Below, piece after piece: positions 1-10,632 of a stretch of DNA of 32,929 bases. Origin of the DNA: CAZPGL01 sp964586175. Its GTDB lineage: Bacteria > Actinomycetota > Acidimicrobiia > Acidimicrobiales > MedAcidi-G1. The stretch lies in contig CAZPGL010000023.1 of the NCBI GenBank assembly GCA_964586175.1, positions 1 to 32,929 on the forward strand. Reading direction: 5' to 3'. The position numbers were made by a program, and so were the translations under genes. The notes beneath the pieces are model-generated. The model ran no database searches, was not told where the DNA came from, and was given only the letters and a program-made list of their open reading frames with translations. Positions within the stretch are counted from its first letter, which is position 1. The number at the start of each line of letters is the position of its first letter.

Positions 1-1550
1 GTGGCCCGGCGGTCGACCTTGCCGCTGGAGTTGCGGGGCAGGGTGTCGAACAGGACCCGGCGGGGGTAGGCGAACCGGGCCAGTTGGTCACGGGCCAGAC
101 GGCGGATCTGGCCGGCCAGGTCGTCGTCGCCGGCCCACCCGGGGGCCAGCTCGATGACCGCCATCGGCCGGTCACCCAGCACCTCGTCGGGCTCAGCGAA
201 CACGCACACCTCGCCGACCGCCGGGTGGGCCCGCAGCGCCGCCTCGATCTCCTCGGGACCGACGACCTGGCCGGCCACCTTCATCGTCAGCCCCATCCGC
301 CCCCGGTAGTGCAGGTAGCCGTCGGCGTCGACCGAGCCCCGGTCGCCGGTCAGGCACCAGCCGTCGACGAGACGTTCAGCGGTGGCCTCGGGCCGCTCCC
401 AGTAGCCGAGCATGGTGATCGGATCGTCGGCCGACGAGGCGATCTGACCCTCTACGCCCGGCGCCACCGGACGCAGGTCGTCGTCGAGTACCGCGACCCG
501 GCGGCCGGGGACCAACCGGCCGACCGCTCCGTCCGGCGTCTCGTAGAGGGCGCCACAGCCGGCGGCGATGTGGCTGGTCTCGGTCAGGCCGTAGTCGTCG
601 TTGACGCCGCAGCCGAACATGCCGGCGACCCGGTCGACCAGTCCGGCCGGGACTGGGTCGCCGCCGGTGCAGACGACCCGCAGTGAGGTCGGCGGGGTCT
701 CGTCTGGGAGCTCGCTCACCAGGCGGCGCAGGACCGCGGTGGCCAGGAACGCCCGGGTGATCGGCACCTCGGCCAGGGTCCGGAACACCCGGTCGGTCGA
801 GTAGCGGCCCGGGGTGGCGACGACCGGGCAGCCGAAGTGCAGGGCCGGCAGCACCAGGTCGCCGAGCGAGCCCTGCCACGCCCACACCGATGGCGTCCAG
901 TACACGTCGTCGGGTTCGGGGGCCAGGTCGAACATGAGTTGGAACCCGGGCAGGTGACCCAACAGCAGCCGGTGGCCGTGGACCACCCCCTTGGCCGGCC
1001 CCGTCGACCCTGACGTGTAGAAGATGAGCGCTGGATCCTCGGGACGAGTGTCGGCACACGGGGGAGGGGGGCCGGCCTCTGGGAAGGGGACGTCGCCGAC
1101 GGCGACGAGGTGGCCGACGGCGTCGGCGTACCGGGCGTCCGGCCGGTCGGTGACCAGCACCGAGCCCCGACCGTCGCGGAGCCGAAACTCGACGGCCTCG
1201 GGTCCGAAGGCCGGGGGGATGGGGACGGCGACTGCGCCGAGGTGCAGGGTTCCGAGCAGCACGCTGAGGGCCGGGACCCCCTGGTCGAGCAGCGCGGCCA
1301 CCCGGTCGCCGGGGCCGACCCCCAGCCCCGCCAGTCCGGCGGCCACCCGGCCGACCGCGGCGTCGAGCTCGGCGAAGGTGGTTTCGGTGGTGGCCCCGTC
1401 TTCATCGGCCACGATGACCGCTGTCCGGCCCGGGGTCGCCCGGGCGTGGCGGCCACACACCGAGTCGGCGATATTGAAGCGTTCGGGAAGGTCCCAGCGG
1501 AACCCCGTGGTCAGGGTCTCGTAGTCGGTGATCTCAGCGACGTTCAGCAT
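1..1550 (-). CDS. AMP-dependent acyl-CoA synthetase (3' end cut by window edge)
   Basis: This is an adenylate-forming ligase that would activate a carboxylic acid as acyl-AMP and pass it to CoA; the substrate cannot be read from sequence. About 516 residues are present and probably only a few are missing. The start is the ATG at 1550-1548. Visible motifs are the P-loop TSGSTGPAKG, the DDYGLTETS motif, CLTGD, and near the cut end the catalytic-lysine motif NSSGKVDRR. The hinge region reads GRMGLTMKVAGQ, where the family usually has GRxDDxIKxxG, so the hinge acidic pair is missing. It is the last visible gene of the minus-strand train and starts 35 bases after the preceding lipoprotein stop. 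Family assignment is secure; the subfamily (medium-chain or aryl) is open. Confidence 0.9.
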   Translation of the reverse strand, partial: MLNVAEITDYETLTTGFRWDLPERFNIADSVCGRHARATPGRTAVIVADEDGATTETTFAELDAAVGRVAAGLAGLGVGPGDRVAALLDQGVPALSVLLGTLHLGAVAVPIPPAFGPEAVEFRLRDGRGSVLVTDRPDARYADAVGHLVAVGDVPFPEAGPPPPCADTRPEDPALIFYTSGSTGPAKGVVHGHRLLLGHLPGFQLMFDLAPEPDDVYWTPSVWAWQGSLGDLVLPALHFGCPVVATPGRYSTDRVFRTLAEVPITRAFLATAVLRRLVSELPDETPPTSLRVVCTGGDPVPAGLVDRVAGMFGCGVNDDYGLTETSHIAAGCGALYETPDGAVGRLVPGRRVAVLDDDLRPVAPGVEGQIASSADDPITMLGYWERPEATAERLVDGWCLTGDRGSVDADGYLHYRGRMGLTMKVAGQVVGPEEIEAALRAHPAVGEVCVFAEPDEVLGDRPMAVIELAPGWAGDDDLAGQIRRLARDQLARFAYPRRVLFDTLPRNSSGKVDRRA

Positions 1551-1585
1551 GGCGATCGGGCGTCATCCTGGCAGACCCCACCCGG

Positions 1586-2830
1586 TCATCGTCGAAACGC
1601 CACCGGCTCGTCCAGTCGCAGCGTCTGGCCGCACTGCCCGGCCTGATGTTCGATGTGCAGGGTCGTTTCGTCGACCACCTCCAGGACGAACCGGCCCGTC
1701 CGGTCGGCGAAGTCGTCGTAGCACCACAGCCCCGAACCGGCCGTCACCTCGGCGAAGTCCCGGTTGACGCGCCCGTCGTGGCGACGTTCGAACAGCCAGA
1801 CGCCCGGCCCTTCGGGGACCGACGCCACGCTGATGGCCTGGTCGACGACCCGGCGGTTGTCGTCGACCAGGGCCAACTGGTCCTGCCATTCGCCTTCGGC
1901 ACCTCCGGCCAGGTACCAGAGGCCCTTGGCGGTGCCGGCAACGTCCTGGGCGACCGCGCCGCAGCCCACCGATTCGGCCAGCGGTACCCGGGTTGCACTC
2001 TCGGTGGCGGCGTACAGCAGGTCACGTAGGTCCGGCTCGAACCAGTCGAGGGGGCACACCGCGTAACGCATGTCGTCATGGATGGCCTCCTGGTTCACGA
2101 AGAACGCAGGTTCAGCGGTCCAGTCCACGGCCCATAGGTCGAGAGCGATGCTGAGGGTCCCGTTCCCGCCGGCGGTGCCGATGACGTCTCCAGCCACGAC
2201 CGGTGTCGACGTCGAGATGTCGCAGTACTCGTACCACTCGCCGTCGTAGCCGTACTCGTGGCATCGCCGTTGGCCGGTGAGCGCCGCTTCGATCTCCGGG
2301 GTCAGGGTGGCGACATGGCCGAACCTGACCTCGTGGCCGTCGCAGACCTCGATGGCCAGCGACCAGTCGGCGAACTGGCCCTGTGCCGTCGTGCCGGTCA
2401 TGTGGCCGACCCGGGTGATCGTGCCGTCGGACGGGGCGAGCAGGGGGGTCTCCTCGCTGGGCCAGCCGTCCTCATGGCCGGCCAGCCAGAAGTACACGTG
2501 GTCGGTGGGCTGGGTGTGGCCCGGAGGGTTGAGATTGCCCAGCGGCACCACTGCGCCAATGGCTGCCTCGTCGATCGGGAGGACGGTGAGCAGCGGGTCG
2601 GGGCACACCGGGGTAGTCGTCGTCGCAGGAATGGTCGTGGTGGGTGGACTGGTCGTCGTCGGAGGAATGGTCATGGTGGGTGGACTGGTCGTCGTCGGGG
2701 ACACGGTGGTGGTCGGCGCGGCGGTCGTCGGGGGTGCGGTGGTGGTCGGCGCGGCGGTTGGTGGAGGGGCGTTGCCACAGGACGCCGCGCTGAGCACGGC
2801 GACGACCGCCGTCCGTCCGATCCACCCCAT
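1586..2830 (-). CDS. Thr/Pro-linker lipoprotein with a degenerate M23/LytM-like domain
   Basis: A 414-residue exported protein. The N terminus is a short lipoprotein signal ending AASC (Cys18), followed by a Thr/Pro linker (about residues 20-75) with two copies of a 12-residue repeat. The middle (about 85-240) resembles an M23 beta-barrel: a LLAPSDGTI strand, then VRFGHVATL, then GDVIGTAGGNG. The full HxxxD and HxHxE metal sites of active M23 peptidases are not evident, so it may be a catalytically dead LytM-like domain. The C-terminal 130 residues are unrecognised. The start ATG lies one base after the thiN stop, so translation is probably coupled. A role at the cell envelope is inferred; the domain call is moderate and the lipoprotein call is good. 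Confidence 0.7.
   Translation of the reverse strand: MGWIGRTAVVAVLSAASCGNAPPPTAAPTTTAPPTTAAPTTTVSPTTTSPPTMTIPPTTTSPPTTTIPATTTTPVCPDPLLTVLPIDEAAIGAVVPLGNLNPPGHTQPTDHVYFWLAGHEDGWPSEETPLLAPSDGTITRVGHMTGTTAQGQFADWSLAIEVCDGHEVRFGHVATLTPEIEAALTGQRRCHEYGYDGEWYEYCDISTSTPVVAGDVIGTAGGNGTLSIALDLWAVDWTAEPAFFVNQEAIHDDMRYAVCPLDWFEPDLRDLLYAATESATRVPLAESVGCGAVAQDVAGTAKGLWYLAGGAEGEWQDQLALVDDNRRVVDQAISVASVPEGPGVWLFERRHDGRVNRDFAEVTAGSGLWCYDDFADRTGRFVLEVVDETTLHIEHQAGQCGQTLRLDEPVAFRR
2624..2695 (-). repeat. Two 36-bp in-frame repeats in a lipoprotein linker
   Basis: Two adjacent copies of a 36-base unit encode TTTSPPTMTIPP and TTTSPPTTTIPA. The linker probably spans the cell wall between lipid anchor and folded domain. 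Confidence 0.75.
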
Positions 2831-2831
2831 G

Positions 2832-3482
2832 TCAGCCTGATCCGGCGCCCGGGGCGACGACGATCAGGACGCCGTGCTCGACGGCCACCGTGACCCGTGG
2901 GTCGACGGAGCGGTTCGAGATCCCCCGGCCCACACCGGGCTCGAGCGTGTCGTCGTCGAGGGTCCATGCCAGCCCGGTGGTCGTGATTCCGCCCGCCGGT
3001 CCGCCGACGGCCAGCAGGCTCACCGTCGAGCCCACGGGCAGGTCCACGTCGAGTTGGCCCCTGACCACCCAGCCTCGGGCCCCGTCGACGACGAGGTCGA
3101 TGTCGAGGCCGGCCCACCGGTCGGCGGCCACGGTGAGCAGGTTTCCGATGGCGTGGTCGACCCGGCCGGCCGAGGTGGTCACGACGGTCGCTGCGTCACA
3201 GCCATGGGCCAGGGCGGCCGCCAGGGCCAGTTCGAGGTCGGTGTCGTCCTTGGCCGCCGGATGCTGCTCCACCCGTCTTGCAGCCTGGCGCCCCGCGTCC
3301 GACACCGAATCGAGGTCGCCGACCAGCAGATCGACGGTGATCCCGAGCGTCACCGCATGGTCGGCCCCCCGGTCGGCGGCGATCACGATGTCGACGTCGG
3401 GCAGGTCACCGACGCCGACAGGGGGCGGCCCTCCGGTCAGGACCAGCGCCCGGCGCCCGCTCACGTTCTCGTCACCCCGCAC
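2832..3482 (-). CDS. thiN: Thiamine pyrophosphokinase
   Basis: Transfers pyrophosphate from ATP to thiamine to give thiamine diphosphate, in the cytoplasm. At 216 residues it has the usual family length. Motifs in order are AADRGAD (35-41), GDLDS (55-59), the acidic metal/ATP motif KDDTD (78-82), GRVDH (106-110) and a C-terminal GISNR like the family's G-S-N signature. The start given is a GTG at 3482, overlapping the upstream ATPase gene by 11 bases. A second GTG at 3464 (VSGRRALV) would start just after that stop and is a real alternative. The next gene begins one base after its stop. No TPP riboswitch or other thi gene is visible nearby. Confidence 0.9.
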   Translation of the reverse strand: MRGDENVSGRRALVLTGGPPPVGVGDLPDVDIVIAADRGADHAVTLGITVDLLVGDLDSVSDAGRQAARRVEQHPAAKDDTDLELALAAALAHGCDAATVVTTSAGRVDHAIGNLLTVAADRWAGLDIDLVVDGARGWVVRGQLDVDLPVGSTVSLLAVGGPAGGITTTGLAWTLDDDTLEPGVGRGISNRSVDPRVTVAVEHGVLIVVAPGAGSG

Positions 3483-4266
3483 CTCGCACCCGGACCGACC
3501 AGCGGCCGTCCGTGTGGTCGAGGGCCAGGTCCAGTCCGTAGGTGTCCGCGAGGGAACGCTCAGTCAGCACCTCGTCCAGCGGGCCGCAGGCCTGGGTCCG
3601 TCCGTCGGCCAGCAGCAGGCCGTGGGTGAACCCCGGGGGGATCTCCTCGACGTGGTGGGTGACCAGCACCATCGGCGGAGTCGTCGGGTCGGCGGCCAGG
3701 TCGGCCAGCGATGCGACCAGGTCCTCCCGGCCGCCCAGGTCCAGCCCGGCCGTCGGCTCGTCGAGCAGCAACAGGTCGGGGTCGGTCATCAGGGTCCGGG
3801 CCAGCAGCACCCGCTGGCGCTCACCCGACGAGAGGGTCCCGAAGGGGTGGTCGGCCCTCGGCTCCACGCCCAGCCGCTTCAACAGGTCGCGGGCCCGGGC
3901 GCAGTCATCGTCGTCGTAGTCGTGCCACCAGGGTTCGAGGGCGCCGTGGCGGGCCGTCATCACCACGTCGGAGGCTGCAAGTCCGGGCCGTATGGCGTCG
4001 GCCAGGGCCGCCGCCGCGTAGCCGATGCGGGTGCGGAGGCGTCGTACGTCGGTCCGGCCCAGCGTGTGTCCCAACACCTCGACGCGACCGGACGACGGGT
4101 GCAGGTGGAGGCCCGCGACCCGCAGCAAGGTGCTCTTTCCTGACCCGTTGGGCCCCAGGACCACCCAGTGCTGTCCGGGATCTATACGCCAGTCGACGCC
4201 GTCGAGGATGACCGTGCCGCCGGTCGTCCGGCGAACACCGTCAAGGACCAGAACAGGGTCGAGCAT
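3472..4266 (-). CDS. Stand-alone ABC transporter ATPase (YlmA/ModF-like)
   Basis: A 264-residue nucleotide-binding subunit. Walker A is GPNGSGKST (38-46), the signature is LSSGERQ (145-151), Walker B is LLLLDEP (165-171) with the catalytic Glu, and the H-loop is TH (His204). The Q-loop glutamine is not recognisable; the stretch reads YAAAALADAI. No permease is adjacent, which fits the YlmA/ModF type of cytosolic ATPase whose partner is unknown. It does not look like the missing ATPase of the zinc-type transporter at 19.4-21.2 kb. It follows the TauE-like gene by 23 bases and overlaps thiN, so co-transcription is likely. Confidence 0.85.
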   Translation of the reverse strand: MLDPVLVLDGVRRTTGGTVILDGVDWRIDPGQHWVVLGPNGSGKSTLLRVAGLHLHPSSGRVEVLGHTLGRTDVRRLRTRIGYAAAALADAIRPGLAASDVVMTARHGALEPWWHDYDDDDCARARDLLKRLGVEPRADHPFGTLSSGERQRVLLARTLMTDPDLLLLDEPTAGLDLGGREDLVASLADLAADPTTPPMVLVTHHVEEIPPGFTHGLLLADGRTQACGPLDEVLTERSLADTYGLDLALDHTDGRWSVRVRGAG

Positions 4267-4289
4267 GACGGAACCCTACGGCGCGTCGG

Positions 4290-5006
4290 TCAGACGAGGG
4301 AACGGACCAGCAGCACGATGGCGGCGAAGGCCGACAGCACGTAGACCGAAGTGGCCATCCGCCCGTGGTCGATCCGGGACCGCAACGGCCCCGACACCAG
4401 GAAGCCGATGTACACCGCGGGGAGCAGGAACAATGCGTTGGTGAATTGTTCCATCCCGAACTGGTCGCCGATGGAGAGGGCGACCAGGGACAGGGCGGTG
4501 CCGATGAGGAAGTACGGAGACATGGTGGCCCGAAAGGCCGGACCCGGAAGGTCAGCCAATATCAGGGCGACCGGTGGGCCACCCACCCCGACCGACGTAC
4601 CCATGAATCCACTGACCGTGCCTGCGCCGAGCAGGGTCGCCCGGCGCCTCGCCAGGGACAGGCCGCTGACCTGGAGTGCGACGGCCACCAGGAGCAGGAT
4701 CGCGAACAGTACGCCGATGCGGTCTTCTGAGACCAGGCTCAAGACGACGACACCGAGCACGATGCCCGGCAGTCGGCCCACCAGGGTCCAGGTCAGGGCC
4801 TCCGAGTCGGTGTGGCCGCGCTCCCGCCACGTCCCCAGGGCGCCGAGCACAGGGTTCATCATGAGCGTCATACCGGGAACGAAGTCCGGGTTGACCTGAG
4901 CCAGGATCGGCACGGCGATCAGGTTGGCGCCGAAGCCGATGGAGCCCTGCACGGTGCAGGCCACCAGATACACCACAGCGCCGACGGCCAGCTCCGTGCC
5001 GGTCAT
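4290..5006 (-). CDS. TauE/SafE-family membrane permease
   Basis: A 238-residue integral membrane protein with about eight hydrophobic segments. The N-terminal half carries the family's glycine-rich entry VQGSIGFGANLIAVPIL, and the second half repeats the pattern as GFMGTSVGVGGPPVALIL. Members move small anions such as sulfite, sulfoacetate or other organosulfur compounds across the cytoplasmic membrane; the substrate here is unknown. The ATG at 5006 was chosen because it places the first membrane helix directly at the N terminus. An upstream start at 5054 would overlap the exporter gene by 14 bases and add a 16-residue tail without clear function. Confidence 0.85.
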   Translation of the reverse strand: MTGTELAVGAVVYLVACTVQGSIGFGANLIAVPILAQVNPDFVPGMTLMMNPVLGALGTWRERGHTDSEALTWTLVGRLPGIVLGVVVLSLVSEDRIGVLFAILLLVAVALQVSGLSLARRRATLLGAGTVSGFMGTSVGVGGPPVALILADLPGPAFRATMSPYFLIGTALSLVALSIGDQFGMEQFTNALFLLPAVYIGFLVSGPLRSRIDHGRMATSVYVLSAFAAIVLLVRSLV

Positions 5007-5040
5007 GGGGCCGCCCTGCCCTGGTGCCGGGAGGGCCAGG

Positions 5041-6962
5041 TCACGATGCCGCATCCGGGGTTGCGTGGCTCATCCACGTCTCGTACATGTCCGCGTACTG
5101 CCCACCCAGGGCGACCAGCTCCTTGTGGGGACCCGATTCGACGATGCGGCCGCCGTCGACGACCACGATGCGGTCGGCCCGCATGGCGGTGGCCAGCCGG
5201 TGGGCGATGATCACCGCTGTGCGGCCCTCCAACACGTGGTCGAGGGCCCGCTCGATCACCGTCTCGGATTCGAGGTCCAGGTTCGAGGTGGCCTCGTCGA
5301 GCACCAGCACCCGCGGTCGGGCCAGGAACGCCCGGGCCAGGGCCAGCAACTGGCGTTCGCCGGCCGATAGCGACGCGCCACGTTCATGGACCGGGGCGTC
5401 CAGCCCGGCCGGTGACCGGTCGATCAGATCGCCGAGACCGACGGCCCGGCAGGCATCCAGGATCGCCGCCTCGTCGGCATCGGGGTCGGCGAACGCCACG
5501 TTGTCGCCGATCGAGCCGTTGAACAGGAACGGCTCCTGGGGCACGACACCGAGCTGGCTGCGCAGCGAGGCCAGGGTCACGTCCCGCAGGTCGCGGCCGT
5601 CGATGGTGACGTGGCCGAACGTCGGGTCGTAGAACCGGGTGATCAGCTTGGCGATCGTCGACTTGCCGGCTCCGGTCGGGCCGACGATCGCCACCACCTC
5701 GCCCGGTGCCACCTCGAGGTCGACGTCGCGGAGCACGAGGTGGTCGGGGTCATAGCCGAAGGTGACGGCGTCGAGCCGGATGGCGCCGGAGATCGGCTCG
5801 AGGTCGGTGGCGTCAGGGGCTTCGGGCACCGTCGGCTCGGTGGCCAGGAGGGTCTGCAACTTGGTGACCGCTGCCGCGCCCTGCTGGTACAGGTTGTACA
5901 ACTGGACCAGGGTCTGGATCGGGGCGAAGAACGACGTCAGGAAAAGTAGAAATGCCGTCATCTCGCCGAGGCTCAACTCGCCCCGTAGCACCATGCGCCC
6001 GCCGATGAGCAGGATCACCGCCTGGGAGACGACCCCGACGGCCTCGGTGCCGGGGCCGAACAGTGCGGCGGCCCGACTGGTCAGCAGGTTGGCCTGGAGG
6101 TGGTCGTCGACGATGCGCCGGTGGCGGGCCGAGTTGTGCCGCCGGCGGTTGAAGGCGGCGATGAGCCGGATGCCGGCCAGACTCTCGGCCAGGTCGGCCA
6201 GCAGGTTGGCGATGCAGTCCCTGACCCGCAGGTAGCCCCGCTGCGAGGTCCGGCGGAACCAGAGGGTCAGCAGCACGTTCACGGGCAGTACGACCAGCAG
6301 CGAGACCATGGCCAGGGTCGGGTTCAGGGCCACCAGGTAGGCGGTGATGACCACGAGGGTCATGCCTTGGACGACGAAGTTGACCAGCCCCTCCTGGAAG
6401 AGCACGGTCAGGGCTTCGATGTCGCTGGTCATCCGGGTGAGCAGCACCCCGGACTTCTCAGCGGTGAAGAAGTCCAGCGACTGGCGCTGGAAGTGGCTGA
6501 ACACCCGGACCCGGAGTTGGTAGACGAGGCGCTCGCCGAGCCCGCCGGTGAACGAGATGCGCACGTACGAGATACCCGAGGTGGCGACCACCGAACCCAG
6601 GTAGACGATGGCCACGGTGACCAGCATCCCGGTGTCGCGCTGGAGCACCCCGCGGTCGATCCCGATCTGGGTCAGGAGGGGGCCGAGATGGTGGAGCCCG
6701 GTCTCGGCGACGACCAGCAGCACGGCCCAGGCCAGACCCCACCGGTGGGGGGCGAGGAAGGCCCGAAGGGTGAACGGACGCCGGTCCCAGGTGCTCTGGG
6801 AGAAGTCGACGGCAGGTTCGGCGTGGTCGGGCTCGTCGCGGAGCACTTCTTCGACCATGTGGCCGAGCTCGCCGGGGACGTCGGCGAACGGCAGTCCGGC
6901 GTTGGCGTTGGCCTGCATCGACGACGGCCCGATGGTGTAGCCCCCATGGCCTCCGAAGCCCA

Positions 6963-6963
<1 letters not shown>
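5041..6963 (-). CDS. ABC exporter subunit B (catalytic-Glu half-transporter)
   Basis: A 640-residue half-transporter: a six-helix exporter membrane domain (about residues 90-380) fused to a nucleotide-binding domain. Walker A is GPTGAGKST (about 424-432), the Q-loop is VPQEPFLF, and Walker B is VLVLDEATSNLD with the canonical catalytic Glu. The ABC signature, however, is LSAGERQ instead of LSGGQ. The partner encoded just upstream shows the complementary pattern, as in heterodimeric exporters with one degenerate ATP site. Its ATG overlaps the partner's stop by one base (TGATG), so translation is coupled. The first 50 residues are Gly-rich then acidic, and not part of the core fold. Drug or lipid export is likely; the substrate is unknown. 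Confidence 0.93.
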
Positions 6964-8800
<1,837 letters not shown>

Positions 8801-8804
<4 letters not shown>

Positions 8805-9280
8805 TGGGCGTCTGCCTCGCGGTGGCTCCGGATGGCCTTGCTGATCAGCTCGAGGCCTCGGATGGCGACCTTCGACTCCTCGTCGGTGAGGTGGCGGGCC
8901 AGTTCGATCAGCCGTTGGGCCACCACCTGGTCGGCGGCGTCCAGCTCGGCCCGGCCGGCGCCGGTGAGCACGTGGTGCGCCCGGCGGCCGTCGTCGGGGT
9001 CCCGGTGGCGTTCGACCAGCCCCCGGTTGACGAGTCCGTCCATCAGCGCGGTGACTGATGGGCGGCTGACGGCCAGCTTGCCGGCCAGGTCGGACGGTGC
9101 GGCGCCCCCTTCGGCGAGGAAGGCCAGCACCCGGTACTGGGGAAGGCTGAGGTCCCGGTCGGCGAGTGGCACGGTGACCTGCCGGGCCAGCCGTGCCGCG
9201 GCCCGTGCCGCGGTGACGGCCGGTTCGGAGGCCCGGGCGGCGGTGTCGTCGGGAGCGACCTCCCGGTCCTCGGTGGGCAT
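8801..9280 (-). CDS. MarR-family transcriptional regulator
   Basis: A 159-residue winged-helix regulator. The recognition region is SRPSVTALMDGLVNRGLVE (about 72-90), followed by the wing RHRDPDDGRR, the classic MarR DxRxxxxxLT arrangement with LTGAGR after it. It is the first gene of the exporter operon and its stop overlaps the start of exporter subunit A. The ATG at 9280 sits six bases from a TACCCT -10 element, so the transcript is probably leaderless. An inverted repeat GGGTA-N6-TACCC overlaps that -10, which suggests the protein represses its own operon until a ligand is bound; this last point is inference. Confidence 0.93.
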
Positions 9281-9286
9281 CTGATT

Positions 9287-9303
9287 AGGGTATTGAACTA
9301 CCC
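9287..9303 (-). promoter_or_regulatory. Leaderless marR-exporter promoter with overlapping MarR-type operator
   Basis: On the minus strand TACCCT (9292-9287) lies exactly six bases before the ATG at 9280, the spacing for transcription starting at the A of ATG. The perfect inverted repeat GGGTA-TTGAAC-TACCC (9288-9303) covers the same element and is a fitting place for autorepression by the MarR protein. Confidence 0.6.
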
Positions 9304-9350
9304 GGTTGGGCCCGGCATCGGGTGGCCGACCGTGTCCCGATCGGGCTGGC

Positions 9351-9356
9351 TAGGCT
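9351..9356 (+). promoter_or_regulatory. -10 element TAGGCT for the CNNM pair
   Basis: TAGGCT lies ten bases before the ATG at 9367, so the transcript would carry only a few untranslated bases. This supports 9367 over the upstream in-frame GTG at 9322, which would lie before this promoter. Confidence 0.45.
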
Positions 9357-9366
9357 CAGTCGTCCG

Positions 9367-10632
9367 ATGGGAACCGTGCCGGGCCTGCTGATCATGGCCC
9401 TCCTTCTGGCCTGCAACGCACTCTTCGTGGCGGCCGAGTTCGCCCTGGTCGCCTTGGACCGGCCGGCGATCGAGGCCCGGGCCGCCGAAGGCAGCAGGGT
9501 CCACCGACGGTTGCTGGCGATGCTCCGCAACCTCACCCGCTCGATGTCCGGCTACCAGTTCGGAATCACCGCGGCGGCCCTGCTGCTCGGGTTCGTCGCC
9601 GAGCCGACGGTGGCTCGTCTCCTCACCGGCGAGGCCCACCCCACCGGCTTGAGCGTGGCGATCGCCATCGCGGTGGCGACGGCGCTCCACCTGGTGGTCG
9701 GTGAGCAGGTGCCGAAGTACCTGGCGCTGGCCGCCCCCGAGGCGACGGCCCGGCGGCTCCTGCCGGTGATGGTGGTGTACGGAGGGCTGGTCCGCCCGGT
9801 AGTCGCCGTCCTGAACCGCTCCGCCGATGCGGTCGTCCGCCGTCTCGGCGTCGAGCCCCGGGCCGAGTTGACGGCGACCAGGACACGCGACGAGCTGGAG
9901 GAGCTGATCCGGACCTCCAGCGGCGAGGGAGGGCTCGATCCGGCCGAGGTCACCTTGTTGACCCGCTCCATCCGGTTCGGCGACAAGACGGCGGCCGATG
10001 CGCTGATTCCCCGAGTCGCCGTCGAAGCCCTGCAACAGGAGGACACGGCGGCGGACCTGCTGGAGCGATCGGCCCGGACCGGCCGGTCCCGGTACCCGGT
10101 GTTCGCCGAGGACCTCGACGACATCGTCGGCGTCGTGCACGTCAAGTCGGTGGTCGGTCGGCCGGCCGCCACCAGGGAGTCGACGCCGGTTGCCGAGTTG
10201 ATGCTCGACGTGCTCGCCGTGCCTGAGACCCGGCCCCTCGAGGCCCTGTTGGGCGACATGCGCCGGCAGCGGGTCCAGATGGCGGTGGTCGTCGACGAGC
10301 ACGGGGGCACCGAGGGCATCATCACCATGGAGGATCTCCTCGAGGAGATCCTGGGCCAGATCGACGACGAGCACGATCCGCAGATGGCCAGAACCCGGGT
10401 CGAGGCCAAGGGCAGCACCATCGTGGCCGGGCGGCTGAACCTCGACGAGGTGGCCGAGGCCACGGGCTTCGCGGTGCCTGACGGCCCGTACGAGACCTTG
10501 GCCGGGTTCGCCCTGGCCCGCCTGGGGCGCCTTCCGGAGCCGGGCGAGATGATCGTCGAGGCGGGATGGCGGATTGAGGTGGTGGCCATGGATGGCCGGC
10601 GCATCGCCGCGCTGCGGGTGGTGGCACCGTGA
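9367..10632 (+). CDS. CNNM/CBS-domain membrane protein (CorC/HlyC family), full length
   Basis: A 421-residue protein with a DUF21/CNNM membrane domain (about 1-170, starting LLIMALLLACNALFVAAEFA), a CBS pair (about 195-325) and a C-terminal CorC/HlyC domain (about 335-420). The CBS pair ends in GGTEGIITMEDLLEEILG, the usual signature. Relatives are linked to magnesium or cobalt efflux and metal tolerance; transport by this protein is not shown. The ATG at 9367 puts the first helix at the N terminus and sits just after a -10 element. Its stop overlaps the GTG of the next gene, a shorter paralogue. Confidence 0.9.
   Translation: MGTVPGLLIMALLLACNALFVAAEFALVALDRPAIEARAAEGSRVHRRLLAMLRNLTRSMSGYQFGITAAALLLGFVAEPTVARLLTGEAHPTGLSVAIAIAVATALHLVVGEQVPKYLALAAPEATARRLLPVMVVYGGLVRPVVAVLNRSADAVVRRLGVEPRAELTATRTRDELEELIRTSSGEGGLDPAEVTLLTRSIRFGDKTAADALIPRVAVEALQQEDTAADLLERSARTGRSRYPVFAEDLDDIVGVVHVKSVVGRPAATRESTPVAELMLDVLAVPETRPLEALLGDMRRQRVQMAVVVDEHGGTEGIITMEDLLEEILGQIDDEHDPQMARTRVEAKGSTIVAGRLNLDEVAEATGFAVPDGPYETLAGFALARLGRLPEPGEMIVEAGWRIEVVAMDGRRIAALRVVAP

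Noticed and set aside
3472..4266. ABC ATPase as the missing ZnuC
   Set aside because: It is 15 kb away, lacks a Zur-like box, and resembles stand-alone YlmA/ModF ATPases.
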